A stretch of DNA of 64,000 nt from Nostoc sp. CENA543 (GTDB lineage: Bacteria; Cyanobacteriota; Cyanobacteriia; Cyanobacteriales; Nostocaceae). The stretch lies in the NCBI RefSeq assembly GCF_002896875.1, contig NZ_CP023278.1, positions 930,001-994,000 on the forward strand, read 5' to 3'. The notes below the pieces were generated by a model. It searched no databases, had not been told where the DNA came from, and worked only from the letters and a program-made list of their open reading frames with translations. This document shows positions 9,951 to 18,761 of the stretch, in pieces (within the stretch, counting starts at the first letter, position 1; every line of letters begins with the position of its first letter). Both the position numbers and the translations under genes were made by a program.

Positions 9951-11354
9951 ATGGTAAATTTAATGCTGGGTAAAACAGTAGGTGGACGCTACCAAATTCT
10001 CACACAGTTGGGAGGTGGCGGTTTTAGTACAACTTTTATTGCTCAGGATATCCAACGTCCCGGAAATCCTCAATGTGTTGTTAAACAGTTTAAGCCACTA
10101 TCAAATGATCCATACACATTACAAGAAGCTAAACGTTTATTTGAGCTAGAAGCAGTCACTTTAGAAAAGTTGGGAAAACATGACCAAATTCCCCAGTTAT
10201 TGGCTCACTTTCAAGAGAATCGAGAATTTTTTTTAGTTCAAGAATTCATTCCTGGACACGACCTTTGTGAAGAATTACCCCCTGTTAAACCACCATTAAC
10301 TGAAGCTGAAGTCATCAAACTTCTACAAGAGATTCTAGAAGTTTTAGTATTTGTGCATCAGCAAAATGTCATTCATCGTGATATTAAACCAGCCAATATT
10401 CGTCGCCGAACTTCAGATGGTAAGATAGTATTAATTGACTTTGGTGCAGTCAAACAAGTTAGTGTACAGAAAACCAGTGTCGATGGACAAACAAATGTTA
10501 CTGTTGCTATTGGTACACCTGGTTATATGCCCAGTGAACAAGCTAATCAAGTACCTAAATTAAGCAGTGATATTTATGCAGTTGGTATTATTGGAATTCA
10601 AGCTTTAGGCGGTTTAGATTTTCCTAATGCTAGTAGTCAAGGACTACCAAGACATCCTGAAACGGGTGAAATTGAGTGGCGAACAAAAGCAAAAATTAGC
10701 CATAAACTAGCTAATTTCCTGAATAAAATGGTGCGTTATGATTTCCGTCAACGTTACCGTTCAGCAGATGAAGCCTTGCAAGCGATTAAAAAAATATCAT
10801 CTAAATCTTTACCAATAAAAGTTTTAATTGGTGTAGGAATTATCGCTGCGATTATACCAATCATTTTATTCATATTACAAACTGTAATTCCTAAAGACAA
10901 TTTCCTCAATTATGAAAATAATAACGAAGGCATCAAGATAAAATACCCTCAAACTTGGGAAAGACAAGATTTAGGAAATATTCTCACTCAAGAACTAGTA
11001 ACATTTCTATCACCTAAAGAAAGTGATGCTGATATATTCCAGGATAAATTAACGGTTAATGTAGGTAAATTTGCCGGAACATTAGACGAATCTAAAGACT
11101 TATTCGTCAAAGAAATTAAAGACACCGTGTCGGAAGCTAATATTGTCAGCATAAGCCCAGCTACGCTTGCCAATAAAAGAGCATATCAATTAGTGTTTAC
11201 AGGTAAAAATGGAGCTAATAGGGTTAAAAATTTGCAAATTTGGACTCTGCAAGATGAGCAAACCTACATGATTACCTACACAGCAACAGTAGATGATTAT
11301 GATAAATTTTTACCCTTAGCCGAAAAAATGATTCAATCTTTTGAAGTTAAATAA
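9951..11354 (+). CDS. Hanks-type serine/threonine protein kinase with membrane anchor and C-terminal sensor-like domain
   Basis: The kinase domain (~residues 10-270) has a glycine loop (GGGGFST), a lysine in VVKQF, the catalytic HRDIKPANI, DFG and an activation segment with GTPGYMPSEQ. One transmembrane helix follows at about 285-310. The C-terminal ~150 residues are outside the kinase and resemble the PsbP-like domains seen in other cyanobacterial proteins (NNNEGIKIKYPQTWE near its start). If the helix spans the membrane once, this part is extracytoplasmic and may sense a signal; that is inference. 'taggggaa' abuts the first ATG, so the ATG at 9963 is also possible. A WD40 lipoprotein follows 72 bp downstream on the same strand. 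Confidence 0.85.
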   Translation: MVNLMLGKTVGGRYQILTQLGGGGFSTTFIAQDIQRPGNPQCVVKQFKPLSNDPYTLQEAKRLFELEAVTLEKLGKHDQIPQLLAHFQENREFFLVQEFIPGHDLCEELPPVKPPLTEAEVIKLLQEILEVLVFVHQQNVIHRDIKPANIRRRTSDGKIVLIDFGAVKQVSVQKTSVDGQTNVTVAIGTPGYMPSEQANQVPKLSSDIYAVGIIGIQALGGLDFPNASSQGLPRHPETGEIEWRTKAKISHKLANFLNKMVRYDFRQRYRSADEALQAIKKISSKSLPIKVLIGVGIIAAIIPIILFILQTVIPKDNFLNYENNNEGIKIKYPQTWERQDLGNILTQELVTFLSPKESDADIFQDKLTVNVGKFAGTLDESKDLFVKEIKDTVSEANIVSISPATLANKRAYQLVFTGKNGANRVKNLQIWTLQDEQTYMITYTATVDDYDKFLPLAEKMIQSFEVK

Positions 11355-11426
11355 ATCAGAATCTGGCGGAACAGTGGGTATTTTAATCAGTCGAGTCAGA
11401 TATCAGGTGAGAAATACTACCCGACA

Positions 11427-12446
11427 ATGACTTGGAAACACAGCTTGAGAAATTACTACACAGTATCTACTTTAACGATACTAACTATATCTGTTTACGG
11501 TTGCACTGTGTTAACTCAAAATAGTCAACCACTCCGCACCCTCTCAACAAAGTTTGACTCAGGTTATTCAGTTGCTTATTCTCCAGAAAGATCACACACA
11601 AATAGCCCTGTTGAAACGACTCTGGCTAGTGCTGGTGCTAAAAGCGTAAAAGTCTGGAATCCTAACAATGGACAACTATTGCTGACTTTATCAGGACAAG
11701 CTTGGGCTGTCAGCTTTAGTCCAGATGGTCAGATTCTTGCTAGTGCTTCACAAGATGGTAGCCTGAATTTGTGGGATGCCAACACAGGAAAACTCGTCCG
11801 TAGCCTCAAGCATTCAGAACCTGTGATTGATATAGTCTTTAGTCCAGATGGACAGACTCTTGCTAGTGGTCTTGATTTAGGGTCTAACATCAGGCTATGG
11901 AATTGGCGTACTGGCGAAATCATTCGCATCAAGGATGATCCTAACGCTGTGAAAACGGGATTTTCTAACTTTAAGTCTCGACCCATTACTTTTAGCCCAG
12001 ATGCTCAGACTTTATTTGCTAGAGATGATTCTGCTGCCGTAATTCATTCGTGGAATGTGAAGACTGGTAAACTAACAGGCAGTTTTGATGCTAAATCCTC
12101 GATTAACGCTATTGCTATCAGCCCAGACGGAAAAACTTTAGCTACTGGCATTCATGACAATGCTATTAAGCTGTGGAATGTTAGTGATAGCAAACTCATT
12201 CACACTTTGACTGGTCATCAGGGTGAAGTCAAAGCAGTTGCTTTTAGTCCAGATGGTAAGCTGCTGGCCAGTGGAAGTCAAGATGGCAGTGTCAAACTGT
12301 GGAATACTGGTACTGGCGAACTGATTAGCAGTTTCACGGCGCATAAAGAACAAGTTTGGTCTATTACTTTCAATCCAAATGGCAAAACACTCGCTAGTGG
12401 AAGTCAGGATGGCACTATTAAAATTTGGAACGCATTTCCACAATAA
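11427..12446 (+). CDS. WD40-repeat lipoprotein
   Basis: The N-terminus has a hydrophobic stretch ending in a lipobox-like VYGC near residue 26, so the mature protein is probably a membrane-anchored lipoprotein. The remainder is six to seven WD40 blades with the typical SPDGQTLASG...KLWN pattern, which would form a beta-propeller for protein contacts. WD40 repeats and Hanks kinases often go together in filamentous cyanobacteria, and the kinase gene lies just upstream on the same strand, so the two may be cotranscribed and act together (inference). No catalytic domain is visible. Confidence 0.8.
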   Translation: MTWKHSLRNYYTVSTLTILTISVYGCTVLTQNSQPLRTLSTKFDSGYSVAYSPERSHTNSPVETTLASAGAKSVKVWNPNNGQLLLTLSGQAWAVSFSPDGQILASASQDGSLNLWDANTGKLVRSLKHSEPVIDIVFSPDGQTLASGLDLGSNIRLWNWRTGEIIRIKDDPNAVKTGFSNFKSRPITFSPDAQTLFARDDSAAVIHSWNVKTGKLTGSFDAKSSINAIAISPDGKTLATGIHDNAIKLWNVSDSKLIHTLTGHQGEVKAVAFSPDGKLLASGSQDGSVKLWNTGTGELISSFTAHKEQVWSITFNPNGKTLASGSQDGTIKIWNAFPQ

Positions 12447-12520
12447 CCACCATAAACGGAAAAAATTGCCTACCTTTCCTGAAGAGTTACCTTTGTGCTA
12501 CCTAGAAACTAGATTTTTCG

Positions 12521-13423
12521 TCAATACCCTTGCTGATTCAGCATATCCATCGCTATTTTCAGGCTAGATTTCATGCGATTGAATGCTGCTGCTAAACCAC
12601 CAATTTCATCCTTCGCGGTTTCATCAAAATCAGCACTCATATCGCCTGTGCTGACTTTTTGGGCGATTTTTTCTATCTTTTTAATGCGTTGAATCACGGT
12701 TTTCTTGATCAGGAAATTAATTAACAGTAGCACCACTGCGAAAATAGCAATTAACAAACCCATAATCAATGACAAACTACTACGGGCGTGATTAAAAATT
12801 TCTTTGGCAGGCACAGAAATAATTTGAGCAGCTACAATTTCATTGAGTTTCCAGCCAAAACCATTTTTTTGTCCGTAGGTGGTTAACTGACTCTTGGGTG
12901 CTAGTTCTGGTGTGGAATGACATCTTAAACAAGACTCTTTTGTAATTGCAAGTGGTCTAGCAATATAAAATACTTCACCTTCAGGTAGAGAACGTAATCC
13001 TACAAGTTGGGGAAGCTTGGGATCTCTGCGAAATTGTTCTACTAATTGGGTTTCAAAATCATCAGCTTTATCTCTCAAATTAGTAGGATTGAGTGTGGCT
13101 TCTTTATAAAGAAAATTTTCGTTTCCTTCTGTTTGGCGAAAGTTTTCAAATACTTCTGTAGCGGAAAAAGCCGGGACTGTCTCTGGGATAAAGGCTGTTG
13201 CGGTTTCTAATTGTGGTGCTAATAAAGGATTGATGCGTTCTTGTGTGTATGTTCTCACTGAGTTCATGGTTTTCATTAATAACAAGGCTTGAGAACTGAC
13301 TTCTCTTTGCGCCCTTTGTTGTAACACGCTTGATAAAATCACGCCGCTTACAGCAATACTAATGATGAATACCAATACTAAAAGTAAGTTAAATTTAGTC
13401 CCTATTTTTAAGTTATTTAACAT
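12521..13423 (-). CDS. Membrane c-type-heme sensor protein (DUF3365/Tll0287-like) with HAMP domain
   Basis: A transmembrane helix at residues ~11-33 is followed by an extracytoplasmic DUF3365 domain (~36-205) with one CxxCH heme-attachment motif (Cys165-Leu-Arg-Cys168-His169), a second helix at ~217-239 and a HAMP domain (~240-290). The protein ends right after HAMP, with no kinase, cyclase or methyl-accepting module, although such domains often receive the signal from HAMP in this family. It is probably a redox or ligand sensor that acts through a partner, or a shortened receptor. It is divergent from the PhnD-like binding protein across a 167-bp gap. Confidence 0.75.
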   Translation of the reverse strand: MLNNLKIGTKFNLLLVLVFIISIAVSGVILSSVLQQRAQREVSSQALLLMKTMNSVRTYTQERINPLLAPQLETATAFIPETVPAFSATEVFENFRQTEGNENFLYKEATLNPTNLRDKADDFETQLVEQFRRDPKLPQLVGLRSLPEGEVFYIARPLAITKESCLRCHSTPELAPKSQLTTYGQKNGFGWKLNEIVAAQIISVPAKEIFNHARSSLSLIMGLLIAIFAVVLLLINFLIKKTVIQRIKKIEKIAQKVSTGDMSADFDETAKDEIGGLAAAFNRMKSSLKIAMDMLNQQGY

Positions 13424-13590
13424 ATTTTATAATAAAAATTTTTCAAAAATAATAAAACATCCTATCAGATTTAAGACATTGAAATAGTTATTGAAAGTAA
13501 ATAAATGTTAAAATTGTTCTACGCCATAAGTTTAGGTATGATTTTATTTAATCAGTTTTTTTAGATAAAACTCAGCCTAAAATAGCGATA

Positions 13591-14454
13591 ATGTGGCGAT
13601 TTTCCCGTCGTTTTTTACTTTTAAATCTTCTAGGATTGGCAGTTGCTAGATGCTCTTCTAACTCGACTTACCAAGGTAGATTAACCATTGGTGTGATTGA
13701 TTATGATGGTGATGCAGAAGTTATTAATAGATATGCGAAGTTTAAGCGTTACCTAGCAGAGAAAACGAAAGCCAGTATTCAACTAGAGCCGACCTTTAAC
13801 GAAAATAAAGCAATTGAGCGTTTACAGGCTCAAGCTTGGTCTTTGGTGTTTGCACCGCCAGGATTAGCCGCAGTAGCGATCGCACGCTCTCAGTATGTGC
13901 CGATTTTCCCCTTGTTGGGAGTGAATAATTTACGCTCAGTCTTCGTAGTTCCCAAAGATAGCCCCATCAATGATTTAAAGCAGTTACAAGGTAAAACGGT
14001 GGCGTTGGGTCAACTAGGATCAGCGACTGGATATTATTTTCCGTTGTATAATCTGTATGGACTGACCTTAGCAGAAATCTTATTTGCGCCTACTCCCAAA
14101 ACCTTACTAGAGTGGGTAACAGAGGGAAAAGTAGCAGCCGGTGCAATTTCACTCGCTGAATATAGCCTCTACAGTCCACCCAGCACTCAACGAGGACTCA
14201 AAATACTGTACACAGATCCTCACTACGTCCCTCCTGGTGCAGTGTTAATTAGTCCTGGGGTGGGAAGCGATCGCCAAGCATTAATTCGTAAAGTCATGGG
14301 TGAGTTTCCTGGGGTTTCAGCACAAGAAGTTGGCTATGTTCCCAATGGACAAATACCCGATTATCAATACATGATAGATGTAGTGGAACGTGTGCAATTA
14401 ATTGCCACAGAACTGCAAAATAAACCTGTACATTTATTCAAAAAAACAACTTAA
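13591..14454 (+). CDS. PhnD-like periplasmic substrate-binding protein
   Basis: This is a phosphate/phosphite/phosphonate-type ABC transporter binding protein: residues ~30-285 form a type II periplasmic-binding fold with GVIDYDGD, LVFAPPGLAAVAI, LKQLQGKTVALGQLGSATGY and a hinge region. The N-terminus has RRFLLLNLLGLAVARC; the cysteine could be lipidated, but Arg at -1 is unusual for a lipobox, and the twin arginine hints at other export routes. No permease or ATPase is adjacent, so it may serve a sensor instead; the neighbouring heme/HAMP protein is a candidate partner (inference). Its 3' end overlaps the convergent gene by 17 bp. Confidence 0.75.
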   Translation: MWRFSRRFLLLNLLGLAVARCSSNSTYQGRLTIGVIDYDGDAEVINRYAKFKRYLAEKTKASIQLEPTFNENKAIERLQAQAWSLVFAPPGLAAVAIARSQYVPIFPLLGVNNLRSVFVVPKDSPINDLKQLQGKTVALGQLGSATGYYFPLYNLYGLTLAEILFAPTPKTLLEWVTEGKVAAGAISLAEYSLYSPPSTQRGLKILYTDPHYVPPGAVLISPGVGSDRQALIRKVMGEFPGVSAQEVGYVPNGQIPDYQYMIDVVERVQLIATELQNKPVHLFKKTT

Positions 14455-15208
14455 ATCTGGCTAATTGCATTTCAATTGATTTAGTTAGAATTTTATTTAA
14501 CTCTTTCGCATCCTTAAATTGTAGAATTTGCTGAGTAGGTAATTCAAAAGGAAATTGTCCTTCCATATCTTGGCGTTGCATTTGTGCTAATAATATCTGT
14601 TCTGTACGTTTACTTTGAATTGCATAGCCAAGTTCAACACACACATTCGGACTAGGAACTACTTGCGGAGTGCCTTCTGTATCAATGCTAGCGATGGGTG
14701 TAGTGTCAGCGATAAATAACAAACTTCTGCGAATTTTCCGCATCACTGTACGGTTGAGGCGGATAGGCGCATTACTAGGACGATATGATTCGACTAAAGT
14801 TAAAGGCAGACGCGATCGCGAATTTAAATTTGCTAAACTTTGTTGTAATCCTTCCTTGAGAACATCACCAGAAGCAGCATACTCAACTTGATAAGATAAA
14901 AAAATCGTCGGTTCTAACTGTGCCAATATTGCCTGCTTAGTAAAATAAATTTCATGACTAATCAAGTCAATGTTGGCGACACAATAACCGCCGCTACCTT
15001 CAATATAGAATTCGATATTTTCCCCTTCCAGATAGCGTCCAAACCAAGTAGATTTTTTCACCTCCTCACTGTCTTCCAAAAAATCTGCACGTAAAGCGGA
15101 TCTCAGCAGACTTTTCTTACTCAAGCGAATGTCCGGCGGACGTTTTTCCAGTTCTGAAATCGGTTCATAGTCCTGGAGATACCATGCTCTCAGCGCAATG
15201 ATTGACAT
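14438..15208 (-). CDS. Protein with C-terminal TIR-like / nucleoside deoxyribosyltransferase-like domain
   Basis: I do not recognise residues 1-~98. Residues ~100-250 show the order of motifs seen in TIR-like and deoxyribosyltransferase-like nucleotide-binding folds: a first strand IFLSYQ (102-107), IRRSLLFIADTTP (159-171), SPNVCVELGYA with a central acidic residue Glu192 (186-196), and FPFELPTQQILQF (219-231) before a last helix. In related families the acidic residue in the ELGYA segment acts on the N-glycosidic bond of NAD or nucleosides. The assignment is by motif pattern only. The gene stands alone, convergent with the PhnD-like gene. There is no signal peptide, so it should be cytoplasmic. 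Confidence 0.5.
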   Translation of the reverse strand: MSIIALRAWYLQDYEPISELEKRPPDIRLSKKSLLRSALRADFLEDSEEVKKSTWFGRYLEGENIEFYIEGSGGYCVANIDLISHEIYFTKQAILAQLEPTIFLSYQVEYAASGDVLKEGLQQSLANLNSRSRLPLTLVESYRPSNAPIRLNRTVMRKIRRSLLFIADTTPIASIDTEGTPQVVPSPNVCVELGYAIQSKRTEQILLAQMQRQDMEGQFPFELPTQQILQFKDAKELNKILTKSIEMQLARFKLFF

Positions 15209-15280
15209 AGGACGCTTCTTAACTGTCTATGTTTATTTCTTTGCGTATAATTTTACACGGTGTCTCACAAGAGTCAACTG

Positions 15281-15435
15281 TCATTAGTCATTAGTCATTA
15301 GTCATTAGTCATTAGTCATTAGTTCTTCTTCCCCTACCTTCCCTACACCCCCTGCACCCCTGTACCCCCACACCCTTACACCCCTACATCCCTACACCCC
15401 TACACCCCTGCACCCCTGCACCCCTCCCCTGCCTC
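15281..15435. repeat. Heptanucleotide array (TCATTAG) and C-rich 'acacccct' repeats
   Basis: Six copies of the 7-mer TCATTAG run from 15281 to about 15322. They are followed to 15435 by degenerate 7-9 bp repeats of the 'cccctacac' kind that reach the stop codon of the amylase gene. These are short tandemly repeated repetitive sequences typical of heterocystous cyanobacteria. No gene or spacer pattern is present. Confidence 0.9.
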
Positions 15436-17370
15436 CTAAGACTCCCTCCCCGATACCCAGGTGTCACGCCATTTGACTGTGCCTTCTTTGGCGACTACCC
15501 AGCGACGATTGAGGGTGTTTTCTCGCAGGGGGGATTGGCCTTCGCGCCACATGGCATATTTGTAACTGATGAGTTTACCTGCGCTTTCGTTGAAGGGAAT
15601 CTCGCCAAACCATGTATTGGAGTTGATGTACTCCAAAGGATAACCTTTACTAATATCCCAATTCCCCAGTTCGGGACAGTCACCGACAACCACAATGGTT
15701 TCACCAGGTTGGGTATGCACCCCGTTGAGTTGGGCGCGAATGATGGTTTGGGCTTTGACTCTTTCGCCTACATGACTTAAAACAATGACTCCCCGTGCTT
15801 CTAGTTGTAGATTGTAAATCTTACCGTCTTTGACTTCGTATTTATTGCGAGTCACTACACAAGTATGTTCACCGTCTGGTAAGTCTGTTGGGACTTCTGG
15901 TATTGTCACATCTTCACCCCGGTTTAAGGCGACAAAGCAAATGGAAGAACGATAACGACGGACGTAACAGTAAACATCGGGAGTGAGGTATTTTGCCCAA
16001 TGGCTACCCATAGATACGGCAGGATTTAATCGCCGCACGCCTGAGAGTAATCTGATATATCGATAAATGTCCGTATCTGTATCCCAATTTTCCATCATCG
16101 GACGGTTGTAGGGGTCGTTACCGCCATCGGTATCATTGTGCAGATATTGTTCTGTACCGTAATAAATGCAAGGAATACCCCGTGATGTCATAATTAAGGC
16201 GATCGCTACCTTCAACATTGCCGGATCAGGGTTGAGGCTTTGGAAGCGGGGCATATCATGGTTATCGATAAAGGTAACTAATTCTGTTGCCCCGTTGTAG
16301 CGATAATCTTGGTCAAATATCTCTTGAATTACGTGAAATCCACCTTCTGCACCTTGGGCGAGGGCGGCGCGAATAGCTACACACAAGCCAAAATCTAGAA
16401 TTGTCATCCCAGAATTGTTGGCAAATTCCACAGAGCGATCGTCGCTAGGATGACTGTAAATCCACTCACCAAAAATGAATACTTCTGGTTTGTGATTATA
16501 CATGTCACTAGTAAATTCTTGCCAGAACCAAATCGGCATATGTTTGACGGTATCTACCCGCAGTGCATCTACACCCCGATCTAGCCATTGCTTAATTGCT
16601 AGCTTGATATAGTTACGATACTCAACATTGTTTTCGTTAAACGTCGCTAAACCAGCTAATTCACAGTTTTGTACTTGCCATTCATCTTCCCAGTTCTGCA
16701 CTTCACCGTAGTGGTGATACCAGTGATTGACATCATTATGAAAGTCAGCGATTTTGATACCATCATCATATAATTCCCCTTTACTACCTTGAGTGTCAGG
16801 GCTACTGTGGTTACAAACAATATCTAAAATCAGCTTCATTTTCCGCTTGTGCAGTTCTGCGATTAAGCGGTCAAAGGTGGTATCTTTGGTAGACTGCGTA
16901 TTATTTAAAGAAGGGTTTTCGCCTTTACCAATGTAGCGGGGATTAATTCTTTTAAAATCTTTTGTCCAGTAGCCGTGCATAGCAGCGTTACCAACAAATA
17001 ATTCCTCGACTTGTTCAAACAAGGGAGTCAGCCAAATTGCGCTCACTCCCATATCTTTTAAATAATCTAATTTGTCGATAACTCCTTGTAAATCGCCTCC
17101 CCAATACTTACCCCAATCTTTTCCTTGAGGATCGTAAAGTTCAGGGTTAAGACCTTCACTATTATCGCGATCGCCATCATAAAAGCGGTCTACCACAACA
17201 AAATAAATCGTTTCTTGGCGAAATTCAATATCCCTGGTATACAAAAATTCTAAATTAATTTCTGATTCGGGTGCTTCTACTAAAGCTTCTACCTCTGCGT
17301 TAGCATTTTCTACTTGATATTGTTCTGCGGAATATAGTGATGGTGGTGTTTTAACCATAGTAAGTTGCAA
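15436..17370 (-). CDS. GH13 alpha-amylase-family enzyme with C-terminal CBM20 starch-binding domain
   Basis: The catalytic barrel (~50-450) carries all four GH13 regions: DIVCNH (183-188), DALRVDTVKH with nucleophile Asp273, FIFGEW with acid/base Glu302, and FIDNHD with stabilising Asp372. An all-beta C-domain is followed by a CBM20 (~545-640) with VVGDCPELGNWD, which binds alpha-glucan. The enzyme should hydrolyse or transglycosylate alpha-1,4-glucan; the layout resembles alpha-amylases and cyclodextrin glucanotransferases, and the product type is not decided here. There is no signal peptide, so it probably works on intracellular glycogen or maltodextrins. It is encoded alone between repeat-rich gaps. 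Confidence 0.88.
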   Translation of the reverse strand: MQLTMVKTPPSLYSAEQYQVENANAEVEALVEAPESEINLEFLYTRDIEFRQETIYFVVVDRFYDGDRDNSEGLNPELYDPQGKDWGKYWGGDLQGVIDKLDYLKDMGVSAIWLTPLFEQVEELFVGNAAMHGYWTKDFKRINPRYIGKGENPSLNNTQSTKDTTFDRLIAELHKRKMKLILDIVCNHSSPDTQGSKGELYDDGIKIADFHNDVNHWYHHYGEVQNWEDEWQVQNCELAGLATFNENNVEYRNYIKLAIKQWLDRGVDALRVDTVKHMPIWFWQEFTSDMYNHKPEVFIFGEWIYSHPSDDRSVEFANNSGMTILDFGLCVAIRAALAQGAEGGFHVIQEIFDQDYRYNGATELVTFIDNHDMPRFQSLNPDPAMLKVAIALIMTSRGIPCIYYGTEQYLHNDTDGGNDPYNRPMMENWDTDTDIYRYIRLLSGVRRLNPAVSMGSHWAKYLTPDVYCYVRRYRSSICFVALNRGEDVTIPEVPTDLPDGEHTCVVTRNKYEVKDGKIYNLQLEARGVIVLSHVGERVKAQTIIRAQLNGVHTQPGETIVVVGDCPELGNWDISKGYPLEYINSNTWFGEIPFNESAGKLISYKYAMWREGQSPLRENTLNRRWVVAKEGTVKWRDTWVSGRES

Positions 17371-17570
17371 ATTTATATGTAAAACAAAGTAGCAATATAT
17401 CTACTTCTAGATTCGTAAAAACTATGGGTATTTTCTAATTATTTTTTTCAATTAAACATCTATCCCTAGAAAGATAGTAATCAAATATACTGCATCTATC
17501 AAAAGTAATACTGTAATAATATTTCTTTTGTAAATTTTTTTAATTAATTAGCAATCATCAACATACATAA

Positions 17571-17612
17571 AAAGGTTTGTAGTAAGGACTAAAGTTATTA
17601 CTACAAACCTTT
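17571..17612. repeat. 15-bp perfect inverted repeat, hairpin element
   Basis: AAAGGTTTGTAGTAA at 17571-17585 is exactly complementary to 17598-17612, around a 12-nt loop. The arm core 'gtttgtagt(a/g)aggact' recurs at 46504-46563, so this is one member of a small dispersed palindromic family. It lies between the 5' end of the amylase gene and the 3' end of the DUF1517 gene. Confidence 0.8.
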
Positions 17613-17675
17613 AATTATTTACCCTGTTCTACTTAGGGAACACCAAAAAATAAATTATTCCAAATAAACAGTTTA

Positions 17676-17740
17676 GTAGGGTGCGCCAGTGCAAAAAAAA
17701 CTAACTGTACCAAGAGAGTATTCATACTGACGCACCCTAC
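17676..17740. repeat. MITE-like element with GTAGGGTGCG terminal inverted repeats
   Basis: A 65-bp element has 15-bp ends (GTAGGGTGCGCCAGT against ACTGACGCACCCTAC, one mismatch). The same terminal sequence, collapsed to a perfect hairpin with almost no interior, is found at 54877-54902. It has no coding capacity, so any movement would need a transposase in trans. Confidence 0.75.
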
Positions 17741-17777
17741 AGTTTGGATATTTTTTTATCTGGAAATCCCTTATGGC

Positions 17778-18761
17778 TTAAACCAATTTTAAATCAGGAT
17801 ACTCTGCAAATAAATCATCTGATGACAGGGTATCGCCTTCTGCTTGGGGAGTCCATAATACTTCCAATGCTAAAAGTTGATCTGCTGGAATGCTGCCAAT
17901 TTGTCGTAAAGCTTGGCGCAAATCATCAGCATTATTAACTGCTGGAAGTTCAAATTTGCCTAATGTGGCTGTCAACAAGGTGACGATAATATATTCACCG
18001 GGGCCTTCACTAATTAAACGGGTGGGGTTATCGATTTCACTAGATGAAGGTAAAGCTTCTTGAGCTAAAGCTGCTCTCAATTGGTTGTTAACATTTGAGA
18101 GGGTTTCTGAGCTAAATTTGCTGCGTTCTGCTAATGCTAAACGGTTAAATTGGCTTTCCGCAGCATTTAACCTGGCTTGTTGTGTACCAGTAGCAGCATA
18201 TACGCAATATTCAGGATGGCGCAGTAATGCGAGGGTTGTTTCTTGCAGAATTTCTGCGCGTCCCTCTGGGGAGTTAGTATCAGCAGCTTCCGCAATGCGG
18301 TTAAGTTCTGGTTGTAAGTCTCGTGCTTGTGCTAGTAACCCAACCTGTAAACGGTTCACACTCACAGAAGGGTTGCTGTCATAGCCAATATCCTCACCTC
18401 CACCATTGGAAACACGACGGAAGGTTTGAACCAAGAAATTAGCGATCGCCAAGAAGATTAAAATAGTGAATAAACCACCAAATCCTCCACCAATACCCCA
18501 AAACGGAATCAAGAACGGAAAGCCGAAACCGCCACCAGGATACGGTGCGTAGTAACCTCCACCACCAGGAGGTGCATAGGTGCGAGGAGTATAAGTCCGA
18601 CTAGAAGGCATTCTAAACGAGCCACCACCAATTCTGCCACCACTACGGGCAGCTAATGCACCATCAGCATGGCTTAAGGCTAAAACCAACACTAAACCCA
18701 GGGTAAAGACGGTTTTTAAGAGTGGTTTGATAGCTTGTTGTAGTTTTTTGGACATAATCAC
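17778..18761 (-). CDS. DUF1517 family membrane protein
   Basis: An N-terminal export signal (residues ~12-37, ending ALAA) is followed by a glycine/proline/tyrosine-rich linker (~40-85), a hydrophobic transmembrane stretch (~88-112, starting in GGLFTILIFLAIANFLV) and a ~200-residue cytosolic or luminal alpha/beta domain typical of DUF1517. The family is shared by cyanobacteria and chloroplasts and has no firm function. ATG codons at 18761 and 18755 are both possible starts. It is monocistronic. Confidence 0.8.
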   Translation of the reverse strand: MIMSKKLQQAIKPLLKTVFTLGLVLVLALSHADGALAARSGGRIGGGSFRMPSSRTYTPRTYAPPGGGGYYAPYPGGGFGFPFLIPFWGIGGGFGGLFTILIFLAIANFLVQTFRRVSNGGGEDIGYDSNPSVSVNRLQVGLLAQARDLQPELNRIAEAADTNSPEGRAEILQETTLALLRHPEYCVYAATGTQQARLNAAESQFNRLALAERSKFSSETLSNVNNQLRAALAQEALPSSSEIDNPTRLISEGPGEYIIVTLLTATLGKFELPAVNNADDLRQALRQIGSIPADQLLALEVLWTPQAEGDTLSSDDLFAEYPDLKLV

